Position numbers and translations under genes: made by a program. Of a stretch of 64,000 bases of DNA, positions 1 to 13,816 are shown in pieces. This DNA comes from Syngnathus acus (lineage: Eukaryota; Chordata; Actinopteri; Syngnathiformes; Syngnathidae), in the NCBI RefSeq assembly GCF_901709675.1, contig NC_051095.1:9761956-9825955 (forward strand), given 5' to 3'. The first letter of the stretch is position 1. Each line of letters starts with the position of its first letter. The notes beneath the pieces were generated by a model that ran no database searches, had not been told where the DNA came from, and was given only the letters and a program-made list of their open reading frames with translations.

Positions 1-32
1 TCCATTTTTTTTGCACAATCTACATTACTCAC

Positions 33-566
33 AGCTGTTTTTCTACATCTGAGCTGTAAGTCTCCCTGGCTTTGAGCAGAACCTGCGGAAGCAGAGAAAA
101 GGGAATTATGTTCATCACGGCAACTGTGGCAAAGCTCACCTCAAACTGTCATTTATCTTCGATGAGGAACTGCTCACGGTCTCACCTGAGTGAAATACAA
201 GTTGATAAGGCTCAGAGTGAAGAACTGCAGGCAGACGGGGAAGCAGTAAAGTAGCCAGTAGACCACTACAGGTAGGCGGTTGGCCTCCAGCGCATTTTGA
301 AAGTAAAATGAGAACAAGGTGGTGCGCAGTGCCGCCCACAGGAGGCAGAGGAAAAGAAAGATGCTCTGGTAGCTCCATCGTTTGTGTCTGTAGAGGTAGA
401 GAAGCCAGAGCTCGGCGTACACCGCCAGGAAGAGGCTGCCGTACAGCACCGTGTACAGGATGGTGAAGCCGAGCTGGACCGAAGGGGCCAGGGCGGGATG
501 GAGGGGCAGTGGGACGGGCAGGTTGGAGGAGTTGGGGGGAGGGGAGGCTGTGACTGGCGCTTCCAT
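33..566 (-). CDS. gpr137: GPR137-family seven-pass membrane protein, first two coding exons (3' part off window)
   Basis: Exon 1 is 566..186 (127 codons, ATG at 566, donor CAG|GTGAG). Exon 2 is 82..33, entered through a cttccgcag acceptor and left by a GTGAGT donor; the gene continues beyond the left edge. After a Pro-rich N-terminus of about 28 residues, three membrane segments are visible: one starting at [12 protein letters not shown], one at [20 protein letters not shown], and one at [20 protein letters not shown]. The phrases [15 protein letters not shown] and [14 protein letters not shown] are hallmarks of the GPR137/GPR137B/GPR137C family. These are lysosomal multipass proteins linked to Rag/mTORC1 recruitment (family knowledge). 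LLWAALRTT favours GPR137 itself over GPR137B. The second exon (reading VLLKARE...) is less conserved and less certain than exon 1. The gene is head-to-head with the PLD gene about 1.2 kb away. Confidence 0.85.
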
Positions 567-1728
567 GGTGGTCCTGACACTTCTAGAGCTCCATGCTGAC
601 CATCCTTCTCTCTCAATCGGAAGTTAACATAGGACACCTGACGGCACACACATGGGACTTTTTAGTTAACTCGTGATTTTTTTTAATTAAAAGGAGAATT
701 GTGCAATATTGAGTACAACAAATCCTTCCAACGGTTACTAGTATAGTTCCAAGGCTGCACTGTTTATTTATTTTTTTACTTTTACCATATGCTTTACATG
801 AATCACTTTTTATGCAACATGCACCTATAAAATCAGTACTTTTGCAGTAAACAGGACAAAAGGTGTGGAATGTTGCCGTATGCTCAGAATAGGAATGCCT
901 TCTGCTGGACACATTCATGTAAAAATGTACTCTAATATACAATATTGACATTAATTCCTGATTAGAATTAAAGCCCACATCTGGCTTTTGTATATCTCAG
1001 GCTGAAGTAATTTTAAAAAATCATTTTAGTCACCTGATAAAATTGAGGCTGGACATATAAATGTACTTCCTTCTACGTTGGGTCGTAAACAGACCCTTCT
1101 CACTAAGCCGGTTAACATTTGGCATTTTGTGTGTGCGCGTATTCGGAATCATTATTCTGGAGGGGCACAGGGACATTAAGATAATAACGACTTGTGAATA
1201 GCTGTGTCAACAAGGTCGGATGTTTATGTCAACAACTCAATGCTAACTTTCAAAAGCTAAGCTAACCATTGTTGACGTTGCCTTTTTAAAGCGTAACAAC
1301 GCGAGGTTTTATCCATTTCATACTGTCATTCCGTCATTAGTCGTTGAGCATAGTGTAAATGAATGACTGCAGGATGATAAATTACAGACCTTATTTTCAC
1401 AGGAAGCGTCTGTATCCTCAGCGGACGACGTTCACGTCGTTACTTCCGTGTTACGTCCCGTGCGTCACCTGTGATAGGCGTAACCTCAAATTTGGATTAC
1501 AACCACCAATCAGCGATAGCAGGAAATCGCGGTTACTTTCAGTTGTTGTTTACTCACCTTACCTCGAAAGGTGTGTGAAAAACAGATTTAATTTTCATTT
1601 ATTGGACACCCAAAGGGGGAAATTGACGCCGGGTGTTATTTAGTGAACGATTTGGCTCGACGGTATTTCACTTGTATTCAGTTTACAATTCATATTTCCT
1701 CCACCGTCCCTTTTCAAGTCCCCAAAAA
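567..1728. promoter_or_regulatory. Divergent intergenic region between gpr137 and the PLD gene
   Basis: About 1.16 kb separates the two head-to-head start codons and must contain both 5'UTRs and promoters. The part at 1390-1500 is richest in CpG (ACGACGTTCACGTCGTTACT and nearby), the likely promoter core on the PLD side. I see no TATA box in a convincing position and no coding exon. The open frames at 613-978 (minus) and 1359-1643 (plus) have no recognisable homology. Confidence 0.45.
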
Positions 1729-4700
1729 ATGCATATGGTTTTGCGACCCAGAAAATCAATGAATCCCAATTATGAGGACGACGAACAGGAAGAAACAGCA
1801 GAAACAACCAAAAGGCTGTTGAGGAAGTCCTTCCGCCTGGCGCAGAGACCCACGGACGCGGTAATATTACTCAACTTTTCCGCCTCTTTCTCCTCCTCAA
1901 CCGAGCAAAGAAAAGTTCGCAGCGAGCCACGTAGTTCCTCACAATCAGCGACGGTAGCAGCATCGCCAGCCGGCCGCCTCAGCCGGAAATTTGAAAGACA
2001 ACCAAAATAAGAAGCATCCGCAAGCAGCGGACCGAGCGCATTACATCGACTCTGGGCGTGTAGAATTCGCTAATCGTCACAAGCTTTTTATTGTTTGACT
2101 GCGACGCGTTGTGAGGTTCACACTCGCCAAGCTCCTGCGTCATGGTAGATCGTTTGATCCCGAGCACGTTTGTTACGTAGCCCTGATGACTCATCGCTTT
2201 GTATCTTAACCCACGCTGCATTCATTTTTTAGAGGTGGATTGTCTATACCGACTTGTGTTTTTGTGTCCCAGGACTTCGAAGACTTGGACTCTGAAACTG
2301 TGCACGGTGAGGTGATGGAGAGAGTGCAGACTGATGATGAAGAATCCATGGAGGAAAACGATGACACGGTATCGGTGCACTAAATGCATGTTTATCGTCT
2401 TTGTATCTGAAGTGGCTTGAAAAAGTATTCATAGCCTTTGAAGCGTTTCATGTTTTGTGACCTTACAATTACAAAGTTGGATGTGATTCCAACACAAATT
2501 AACACAATACTGTGAAGTGTGATGAAAATGATATACAGTTTTCAAAATTTTAAGCAAATTTAAATCTGCGGTGTGTATTTCTATTGAGCTCTGTCATACT
2601 ACCGTGCCACAGTATCAAAATGCACAGCTCTAAAATTACTTTATAATGAACTGCTCAACGGAAGACTATATATACTCTTGCATGTCATTAGGTGTACTTA
2701 ACATGGTTAAAAATGATAATATATGACAGACTTTTGGCTTTGTTGGAACACCTCCACTGCATAATTTGTCAAGGACAGGATTATTTGCATGAAACATGCC
2801 CCGATTAGTGCAAATTGCATTACGCCTTAGAGCCATCAAGCCTAGGAAACTGGCGCTACATTTTAGTCAGGGACGGAAAAACGTCTTGCTGCAAGGAAAT
2901 GTTGCAACAATGACGGTTGGGCAGCCATGGGCAAGGGAATGATGTGTTTACAAAAAAATGCAACGCTTACACGGTCAAATGGTGTTATCAGTGTTGTCAT
3001 CTTCAGGAAATGAAGCGCTGCAGCGTTGTGCTGGACCGTCTCGGCGATAAGACCACGCGAAGAGAACCTGAGGAGCGAGACGACATGAACCGCAAAAGCG
3101 CCAAGCCTGCCTCTCGCATCCCAACTTTCCATAAGCGGCCTGCTGTTGTGAGCGCAGAGCTGCCCGTCTCAAAAAAAGAGCCTCCTGCCAACCTGGTTCA
3201 GCCTACTGACAAACCTGCAAATGTTGACGTATCCAAGACCAAAATACTTGAACCCCACCTCCAGCCACTGGTCCGCACCCCTAAAGTTAGTTTGGAGGCC
3301 CGCACCACCCCGTTCAGCATAGAACAAATGGCCGCAGGGGCTGCCCCCCAAAACTACGTCTTGTGTGAGGCAGTGCCACCCAGTCTGATGCTCAGCCCCA
3401 GGCCTGCCCTCAGAGCAGAGGAGAATCTCATCCAATGGGAAAACGAGAGCCAACACACGGAAATGGACAGCGCTGCAAGCAGCCTTCCGCTCATGGGCGC
3501 CCAAAGCAATAACGCATGTCTGGAAGAAATTCCTCAGAAGCCTTATTTAGAGAAAAAGATCAATATTCCTCTAACAATACCCAAAGAGCCCACCTGCATA
3601 CCCCACACGCAAGCTATTGTGGACGAAAAACCACCATGGGAGGTCGAAGATCCAAACGCAGCTGAGTCCAATGACCCAAGATCGTCAGACATAGATAGTG
3701 AGAATGATCAGTCATCGGATGATCACTCCTCGGATGATTCTGTCAATACAGAGGACTGCAATGAACCACAAGCAAGCATACAGGACAGCGAGGAGGTTGC
3801 AAAGGACGAAGCTGAAATTGACGCCAAATCGGCCTCTTCTGTGCTAGCAGAGCAGCCTGCTAAAAGTCCATCAACCAAGTCAACAAAAGTGAGTAGGCGT
3901 GTTTAGGCACCACTTAACACTTCTAAACATAATCGAATGGCTATTTCCTCACCCCCACCCAATATAGCAATTTAATAAAATGCCACTAACGTTGTCTTAC
4001 GTTGTAATGTGTCAACGTCAGACTAAGCAGTTGAACAGGACAGGCCGCAAAAAACAAAACAGATGAGTCCAAGTGGGAAACATGCCTGTTAGAATGGCGA
4101 TGGACCCGAGTGTGACGTATAGCCAGAGGAGTTTACCCACACCCTTCCCAAATAGCTTCGGAACGCAAACGCATTCCGAAGATGGTTGTCAGTCTCGGAG
4201 CTGAGCTGTTGTCGCGTTTCAAATGCCTTCCTCTTTTTGCAGGGATGTCGATGCGGAGGCTTGGTCCTCTACTTCTTGCTGTCGGCAACTCTGCTGCTGT
4301 TTGGTATGCACGCGTGGCGCTTCGGCCTCCCCATGTCGGTCAGCCAACTCGCTGCTCATCTGGAGCTGCACTGGCTGGAGGGCGTGGGCCCCATCACGGA
4401 GGAGTGTAGCAGAGATTGTAGGTGAGCGACTTGTAGCGACATCTTTCCGATCACGTTCTTTTCAACAGAATGAAGTAAGCCGTGAAATCAAAAAGGGTTC
4501 ACCACTTCCCAAGTTGGGTGGCAACTCTGTGTGCTTGACATGATAAAAAGTACCACGTTTAAAGGCATTTACAGACAAAATAATTTTTTAAAAGACTGTT
4601 ATTCAGAGCTAAAGCAGTTTTTAAATCTGGATTTAAAAGTATTTACACTTGGGGCTGTCAGCATCTTATTCCCTTTATGTGCATCTAAATGCTGCTTCAC

Positions 4701-6799
4701 TATGTTTGTATTGGACTCTAACCCGAGTTGGCACACCTCAGAGCAACACTTTGGGAGGCCGTACCGCGTCTCAGTGAATGAAATGACTTTTGCCTGTTTA
4801 GAGCTCATTTGGTGGAGAGCATTCCCGTGGGTTTGTACCCGTCCAGTCCGTCGCCGCAGCACAGCACAGCGGCCACCTGGCTCAAGCTGCTGGACCGAGC
4901 CAACAGCTCGGTCAGCATCGCCGCTTTCTACGTGACGCTGCGGAGCAACGATTCCAAGTTTGCCGGCTCCGTGGACATTCAGGCAAGAAGAGTGGCGCGG
5001 GCCTCGCGCGTGACGCTTGCCCCCGCCCGTCTTCACCTCTGATGTTGTTACTGCACATTTGCAGGGCAGGGAGGTCTTTGAGCAGCTGAAGCAACTTCCA
5101 TCCAAACATGTGAATCTCAGTATAGCCGTGAATGGCCCACAGACGTCCACTCAGGACACGAGTGAATTGGCTGCAGCAGGTATATGATGACCTTGTTTCT
5201 AATCACATGCATGACCTCACAGACATTTTAATTCTTGCCAAGGTGTCAACATCAGGGAGGTGGACCTGAAGTCTATATCTGGAGGTATCGTGCACACCAA
5301 ACTGCTGCTGGTTGATCAGAAGCACTTCTACTTGGGTAGTGCCAACATGGACTGGCGTTCTTTGACTCAGGTAAAAGAGTTAGGGTTGGTTTATTTTGGA
5401 TGGATTGTGAATGAATGGATCACATGTGGGTCGGGTCACCCAAACGTGATCTATTAGTGTGGCCCAGGTCAATATGGATCTTGGTGCCTCCCAGGTGAAG
5501 GAGGTCGGTGTTGTCATAGAGGACTGCAGCTGCCTGGCGCAAGACGCCACTCGTATCTTGGAGATGTACTGGAGCCTCAATGGATCCCTGCCACTCTATT
5601 GGCCAGCTCGCTTCACCGCCCTGTCCAGCTCCCGGGATCCTCTGGAGGTCAACTTGAACGGAGTCGCCGCCAAAGTCTACTTGTCTGTGAGTTCCATCAC
5701 TCTTGAAATATAATGAAAACAATCTAATTCCTCTCAAACATTTGAGGACGTCCGCTCACTGCTTGTCTTGTATCTTGTGCAGAGTTCCCCCCCACAGATC
5801 TCAGCGCGAGGACGCGAGGATGATCTCCACACCATCTTGTCCGTCATTGAGGATGCTCAGGAATTTATTTATATCTCTGTCATGGACTATCTTCCCCTTT
5901 CGGAGTTCACCAAGCCAATCAGGTTACCAACTTCTATCAATGTCCCTTTAAATTGTAAATTGAATCACAAGGTCATGTGATACTGAATTGCCTGGTCAGG
6001 TGTCATTTAGACTTAACAAAATGCACATGCTCTTTCAACACACACTTTTTGCTTTCCTATTGAAATACTTTGCAGTGCTGTACAAAAAAAAAAAAACTTT
6101 CAGATGTGGGTCACACTAAAGCAATGTAACGGTTTGAAAAAGTGTTGGTGGTGGTCTGCTCTCAGGTTCTGGCCTGCCATCGACTCTGCCCTACGCGCAG
6201 CAGCTTGCGCGCGAAGTGTGAAACTCCGTCTCCTGGTCAGCTGCTGGGAGCACTCGCCTGCCGCCATGTTCACCTTCCTGCAGTCGTTGCTAGTTCTCAA
6301 CAGGCCGCCCATGAAATGCGACATTGAAGTGGTGCGTCATTGAATGAAGTGAAGGCTGGGTGCTAACGGGGTGGACATTTTGTCACACTGAGGATTTTGT
6401 TTCTACGCAGAAAATTTTCACAGTGCCCGCGACCGTAGAGCAGATGAAGATCCCTTTTGCTCGAGTCAACCACGCCAAGTTTATGGTCACCGACAGAGTC
6501 CTCTATATCGGTCAGTCTGTTACTCCCACTTTACGCAGCCAGTCCTGCAAATTCTAGAAATTACATGTTTTTTTTTTTTTTTTTACGTGTGGACAGGCAC
6601 ATCCAACTGGTCCGAGATCTACTATACCGAGAACGCCGGAGTGGGTTTGGTGGTGAACCAGACAGATTCCGAGGTCAGACAAGGCCAGCGGACATTGCAG
6701 AGCCAAGCAGAGGAGCTCTTCCTCCGAGACTGGAGGTCTCATTACTCCAGCACACTGTCGGCCACCGACGTCAGAGTCTGCCCTCGTATGTCACACTAA
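1729..6799 (+). CDS. PLD3/PLD4-family type II membrane phospholipase D / 5' exonuclease with long N-terminal extension
   Basis: Twelve coding exons join in frame to about 837 residues: 1729-1860, 2273-2368, 3007-3888, 4243-4421, 4802-4982, 5065-5179, 5243-5370, 5495-5686, 5783-5922, 6166-6331, 6411-6510, 6597-6799. Exons 1-3 (all phase 0) encode ~370 hydrophilic, acidic and Ser-rich residues. Exon 4 opens with GCRCGG and then one membrane segment ([14 protein letters not shown]), giving a type II topology with a lumenal catalytic part. The first HKD motif is HTKLLLVD followed by [12 protein letters not shown]; the second is HAKFMVTD followed by YIGTSNWSE. Both have intact His, Lys and Asp. 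PLD3 and PLD4 are endolysosomal single-strand 5' exonucleases and lipid transphosphatidylases (family knowledge). The lumenal part looks slightly closer to PLD4 ([10 protein letters not shown]), but PLD4 is ~500 residues, so the extension is unusual. A teleost-specific paralogue is possible. Intron 5 uses a GC donor. The chosen ATG is the first in frame; a second lies at 1735. Confidence 0.88.
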
Positions 6800-7273
6800 A
6801 TTATTGATGAGCATCTCTCTTTGCTGCCTGTCCAACTTCATCCCTCCTTTTCCCCCTTTTAGCATGCTAAGGGACTGCTGTGAGAAACCACTGTATATAA
6901 TTGCCCTTTTTATGGTTGGTTTCCCAATCATGTTTTTGTGCTCAGTGCTGTTGAACTACCAATCTGAGCTGTACAGATCCCTCCCCTTTTTGTTTTTGCA
7001 TCGAGCAATTTGTATATGTTCTGCATGTTATTTCCTCAGGTAATTTCAAAATTCTGGGTATGCAATACTAAGACTTGGAAAATATTTAAAAAAATGCTGC
7101 AGAAAAAAGCATGCTCTTGTTGAGTGATTAAGAATGCTTTAAAACCAAATGAGAACATATGTTAGAGCTCTCAATTTATTATATTTGAATGCAAACGTTT
7201 ATCATGGAACATTTTTGTTAACTAAAATAATGAGGGATGTGGATATGTACAAATGTTTTGGGATATTTCACAG

Positions 7274-7279
7274 AATAAA
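7274..7279 (+). terminator. Candidate poly(A) signal of the PLD gene (AATAAA)
   Basis: A canonical AATAAA lies about 475 bases after the stop codon of the PLD gene, in AT-rich sequence and before the convergent smim19 3' end. This is a positional inference; another signal could be used. Confidence 0.45.
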
Positions 7280-7511
7280 GTACATTTATCACAATGAGAA
7301 ACACTTCTACTGGGAGATTTTGCATTCTAAATGAGTCTTTAAAAATTAGACATTAAACTTAATTCAGTGTGCAACACCTAGTCTTCACTTTTATGTACTT
7401 CCAGCATCCAGTCACACCTAGATCCTTAGGTCCAATTTGGCTGTGTTGTCTCCATGCATCATTGGCTTGAAGAAAGGATTTCTACATCATTTTTCTTGTC
7501 CAGAAGAACCC

Positions 7512-8037
7512 TCATTCCATGGAAAGCTGAACACTGTCTGTCTGGCCTTGATGCTGTTGCTGATCATATTTCCGAGCTAGAACACACAACAGAGGACTTT
7601 AGCAAAGTATTTTATTTCTAAAGTGCAAAACTAACCACCGAAGTAGCAGACTCGATACCAACCTAGAGAGTACATCTCCAGCTGTTGTCTCAAACGGACC
7701 TTCTGCAGGCTGTCGTAGAAGTTTGGCTCTGGGTTGCCACCAACGCTGGGAGGCAGGTTGAAGATGCGCATAATCTTCCGCTTGTTTCTACATAAGCAAT
7801 TTAGCAGCACGACCGAAAGCAAATGTCAAGTTAAGAAGAACACCACCTTGATTGTTTTTATGTGCAATTGATTCATTTTAGAAGTAAAAAATAGTGTGCT
7901 CACCTTCTGGCATAAATGAGCAGGCCAAAGCTAACCAGAATAACCAGCAGGTAAACGTTGGTGGCTTCGTTCCAGGCTTCGTGAACAGAGTAGTCGATGG
8001 ACTCGGGCTCGTTCCCCAAAAGGCCGTGAGCCCCCAT
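7512..8037 (-). CDS. smim19: Small integral membrane protein 19
   Basis: Three coding exons join to 107 residues: 8037..7904, 7787..7663, 7576..7512. The N-terminus contains [19 protein letters not shown], then one membrane helix ([13 protein letters not shown]), then a basic stop-transfer run ([11 protein letters not shown]). The tail contains [20 protein letters not shown] and ends near SARKYDQQQ-type sequence, here [11 protein letters not shown]. This matches human SMIM19 almost residue for residue, with a slightly longer C-terminus. Function is unknown; it is predicted to be a single-pass membrane protein. The intron 2 donor is a weak CTAG|GTTGGT, but the frame and homology on both sides require it. 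It converges with the PLD gene. Confidence 0.93.
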
Positions 8038-8158
8038 GCAAACACACTGTAAGCGCTCAAACGATAAACTATAAATATCTGTTTAACATTCAATAGCTAA
8101 ACTAGCTTGCTTGTATTGAGCTAAACGGTGAAAGAGCTACTTTCCATTGTAAACACAA

Positions 8159-8166
8159 TGACGTCA
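8159..8166. promoter_or_regulatory. CRE palindrome TGACGTCA upstream of smim19
   Basis: A perfect TGACGTCA lies about 120 bases upstream of the smim19 start codon, where a promoter would be expected. CREB/ATF binding is inferred from the motif only. Confidence 0.5.
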
Positions 8167-8534
8167 CGTTTTCGATTTACTTCCTGTTTTTTTTCTAATC
8201 ACTTCTTGTTTCCGGTGGGTTTATTTTTCAAAATAACGGATCGTAATACAAAAAAAGAAAAAGACCGAAATTAATAGCGAATTTGTTTTCTCAATTTAAT
8301 TATAAAATCATAAATGCGATAAAAAAAAATAAACAAAAAAGATGTCCACTGGCCAAATATATGTACCATACTGTGGTGGATTTTAGGACCATGCAGGCCT
8401 GCAGTTAGGTGCAGGTTTATATGGACTATGTTCTTTGCTGCATCAGTAAGAAACATCTTCTGTGACTGACACCGCCATTTTCATGTGTAATAACAGGCCA
8501 GTTCATTAGGGAAATATCATGGTCAAAGGTCACA

Positions 8535-8726
8535 GGTGTCACACTCCAGTCCTCGGGCCGCATTCCAACATGTTTTCCAAGATTCCCTCATTAAGTGCAC
8601 CTGTGTCAAAAGTTAGGCTCCTGCAGAGCGTGAAAATGAACTGATCTTTTCACTCAGGTGTGTTTAACGAGGGTACCTTGGAAAACATATTGGAACGTGG
8701 CCCCTCAAGGACTGGAGGTCGACACC
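8535..8726. mobile_element. Palindromic non-autonomous element (MITE-like), copy 1
   Basis: Its two ends are imperfect inverted repeats of roughly 70 bases. GGTGTCACACTCCAGTCCTC at the left pairs with the reverse complement of GGACTGGAGGTCGACACC at the right, and inner arms such as TGTTTTCCAAGATTCCCTC pair with GAGGGTACCTTGGAAAACA. This is a foldback structure typical of MITEs common in teleosts. I do not assign a superfamily. Confidence 0.65.
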
Positions 8727-8888
8727 CCTGGTTTCAGTGAAAAGTGCCACACCCTCCCTCACCCCCACTTTCTGATTGACTGTTTGATCTGTGACGTCAC
8801 TCGGACACTCCATTAGGTACACCGCCATTTTCAAGCGTACCTAATAACAGGACACTTTATTAGGGAAATATCATGGTCAAAGGTCACA

Positions 8889-9083
8889 GGTGTCAAGCTC
8901 TAGTCCTCGGGGCCGCATTTCAACATGTTTTCCAAGATTCCCTCGTTAAGTGCACCTGCGTGAAAAGTTTTAGCTCCTGCAGAACGTGAAAGTGACCAAA
9001 ATCTTTTCACGCAGGTGTGTTTAACGAGGGTAACTTGGAAAACATATTGGAACGCGGTCCCTCGAGGACTGGAGGTCGACACC
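8889..9083. mobile_element. Palindromic non-autonomous element (MITE-like), copy 2
   Basis: This is a near copy of the element at 8535-8726 in the same position of the next tandem unit. It most likely arose by duplication of the whole unit and not by a second insertion, because the flanks match as well. Confidence 0.65.
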
Positions 9084-9550
9084 CCTGGTTTCAGTGACCA
9101 GTGCCACACCCGCCCTCACCCCCACTTTCTGATTGGCTGTTTGATCTGTGACGTCACTCGGACACTCTATTAGGTACACTGCCATTTTCAGGTGTACCTA
9201 ATAACAGGCCACTTTATTAGGGAAAAATCATGGCCAAAGCTTAACTGAAAGTGAAAAGTGCCACACCCGCCCTCACCCCCACCTCCTGATTGGCTGGTTG
9301 ATCTGTGACGTCACACGGACACTATTTGGTACACCACCATTTTCAGGTGTTTATGCATTTTTTGTATGTGCCAAGAATGTGTATCTGACTACTTGCTCTT
9401 TATTTTGGGGGACACCAACACATGTTACACAACGTAAAACACATACATGTTGTCATATAAAGCAGTTAACCAAATGTCCGATTTTTATGTTTTCATGCCC
9501 AAAAAAATTAAAACAAGGAATAAAACACCAGACAAGTTTTAACATAAATG

Positions 9551-11417
9551 TTTATTAAAATAATGCTAATAAAAGTACATTTCAAACCAGCAATCTAATG
9601 TGAAATTGATTGAAAAAGACGTCATTTTCTTCTTCGTTTTGTTTTACGGCGAGGTGGCACCAGCTTCTATACGCATTACCGACACCTACTGGTTGAAGTC
9701 ATATGAACCGAAAACGGAACGAATCAGTTTAGGAAGTGATTCGTTCACTGAAAAGATTCGGTCTTTTATAACGAATCGTTCACTCACGAGCCAACACTAA
9801 CTGCAGCTACAGAGTACCCTAACCCCTGGCCAAGCAAACTGCTGGACATTCTCATTGTGTCTCGTGAGCAAATAAAAAGTTCGCTAAAACAAATGCAGAC
9901 TTTTTCGTTTTCAATCATTTTAATGTTATAATCAGCAAACATTATTTACAGAATTTCATTTGATTGCACTGTTACTTTTTATTTTTCAAAATTATCTTTT
10001 TTTTTTTCTTCCCAAAATAGAATTTGACTACTTAACACATCAGAATACATAGAACTGCTTTGAAAAGAATTGCTGCAATTAAAAAACAATACCGGAGAAA
10101 TGAGCGCCACAGCTAGAGTACATGACCAAATTTCAAGGCTGTGGTTCGAGTGGTTCAACGCATCACAGTAAAGATGGAGAGCACAAACCGGCTGTCACTT
10201 AAAATGCCATCAAACATCATTCAAAGGTGTTATTAGTTTGATGTTAAAATTCAGAAACCATGGCGGCACTGTACAGTACATAACCACGACCTGCCGTAAG
10301 ATTTCCAGCTGGACTGTCAAGTCTTTCATTCATCTGTGCATGGCTGAATTACATTCTGAGTGCTATCAGGGGAAAAATAGGATTAAACCAACCAAACGAA
10401 CACAAAAGGAGTTTAGATGTTATTAAAATATTGATACATTTCGATAATGGCAGAAATACATACAAAGAAAGGTGGGAAACATTTAATTAAACCTTTACCG
10501 CTGGCGCTAAGCTATGCAGTTATATACAGCGCATGTACATTTGGTTAACGGCTGGGTTGGAAAAGGAACAAAGCTGAAGTTTACTGACTCATATTGAGGA
10601 GGTGCCGGCTTTAACATGCAGTGTGTTTCAGTGCTCCCTCTAAAGCCTCGACAGTGTAATGGAACCGCAAGTGAGAAGGACAGCGCAGTTCACCTTCAGT
10701 TCTTCTGCCTGAAGTCCTAGTTAGCAGCAAGATAGTTTAGCGCAGCTAAATTTTTCTTCTATAATGTCCAAGCTTTAAGACTACCACAGTAGTCAATATT
10801 AAATATACGGTACATTACTCACAACAATGTAGTAATGTTGAGCTGTTGGGGTGAAACTTCAGAATGAACCTAAAATAACGATAATATTTACCAGTGACTT
10901 TTATTTGAGCATCTCTTAATGTCCAACTGTACTTTTTCGTAGGGAAAGGTGGATTACCAAAACCAGGCCTCATTTTGGAATAACGAGTCCTTGTGGAAGC
11001 TACCGATACTTAAGGCAAACCAATATATATTACACCAAATAAGTCCTGCTTGACAGTAGTTGGCGTAGTTGGTAGTACGGAACATCCTCACTGCAGAATT
11101 TGGTGTACTGGAGCATGGGGCTGAACAGCAAAATTCAAAACAATTTATCGGTCAATACGTGGATCAAACACCTGCTGTGAATTTTGCTTCGGAATGTTAA
11201 GTGAAGGTTTTAGTATCACCCTGATAAATCTTTGGTAATCCCAATATCCAAAATGTTTTGTGGGTGCTTTAGTAAGGAGTGGTCAAAGCCTAAGTGTCAA
11301 AGTGATCACGTTAGCTACTAGAAGCTCTCCACAACTGCAAATCAAACGGTGGTGCCTGAACTAAGCATGCGGTGGCAAGAGCGGGCATTAGAGGCAGCAC
11401 TGATTCCTTCACTGGTG
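9551..11417 (-). other. Probable long 3'UTR of fam199x, ending at a candidate poly(A) signal
   Basis: There is no open frame of recognisable origin between the fam199x stop and 9551. A reverse-complement AATAAA (tttatt at 9551-9556) is a candidate poly(A) site, which would give a ~1.9 kb 3'UTR. The sequence is AT-rich and mostly single-copy in appearance. The extent is inferred; transcript data would settle it. Confidence 0.35.

Positions 11418-13816
<2,399 letters not shown>

Larger units (their letters stand above)
8471..9352. repeat. Tandem repeat of ~155-bp core units, two carrying an inserted palindromic element
   Basis: Unit 1 (8471-8820) and unit 2 (8821-9177) are about 350 and 357 bp long and nearly identical. 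Unit 3 (9178-9331) is only ~154 bp because it lacks the central palindromic element. A partial fourth copy follows (CACCACCATTTTCAGGTG). Every full unit contains CCATTTTCA, then ATTAGGGAAA, then CACCCCCA, then GATTGG or GATTGA, and TGACGTCA. There is no coding potential. Confidence 0.85.

Noticed and set aside
613-978. 121-codon open frame on the minus strand upstream of gpr137
   Set aside because: It is Cys/Ser/Ile-rich, sits in AT-rich promoter flank, has no family resemblance and overlaps the expected gpr137 5' region.
9600-9800. 66-codon plus-strand open frame in the fam199x 3' flank
   Set aside because: No recognisable domain and no splice context; likely chance.
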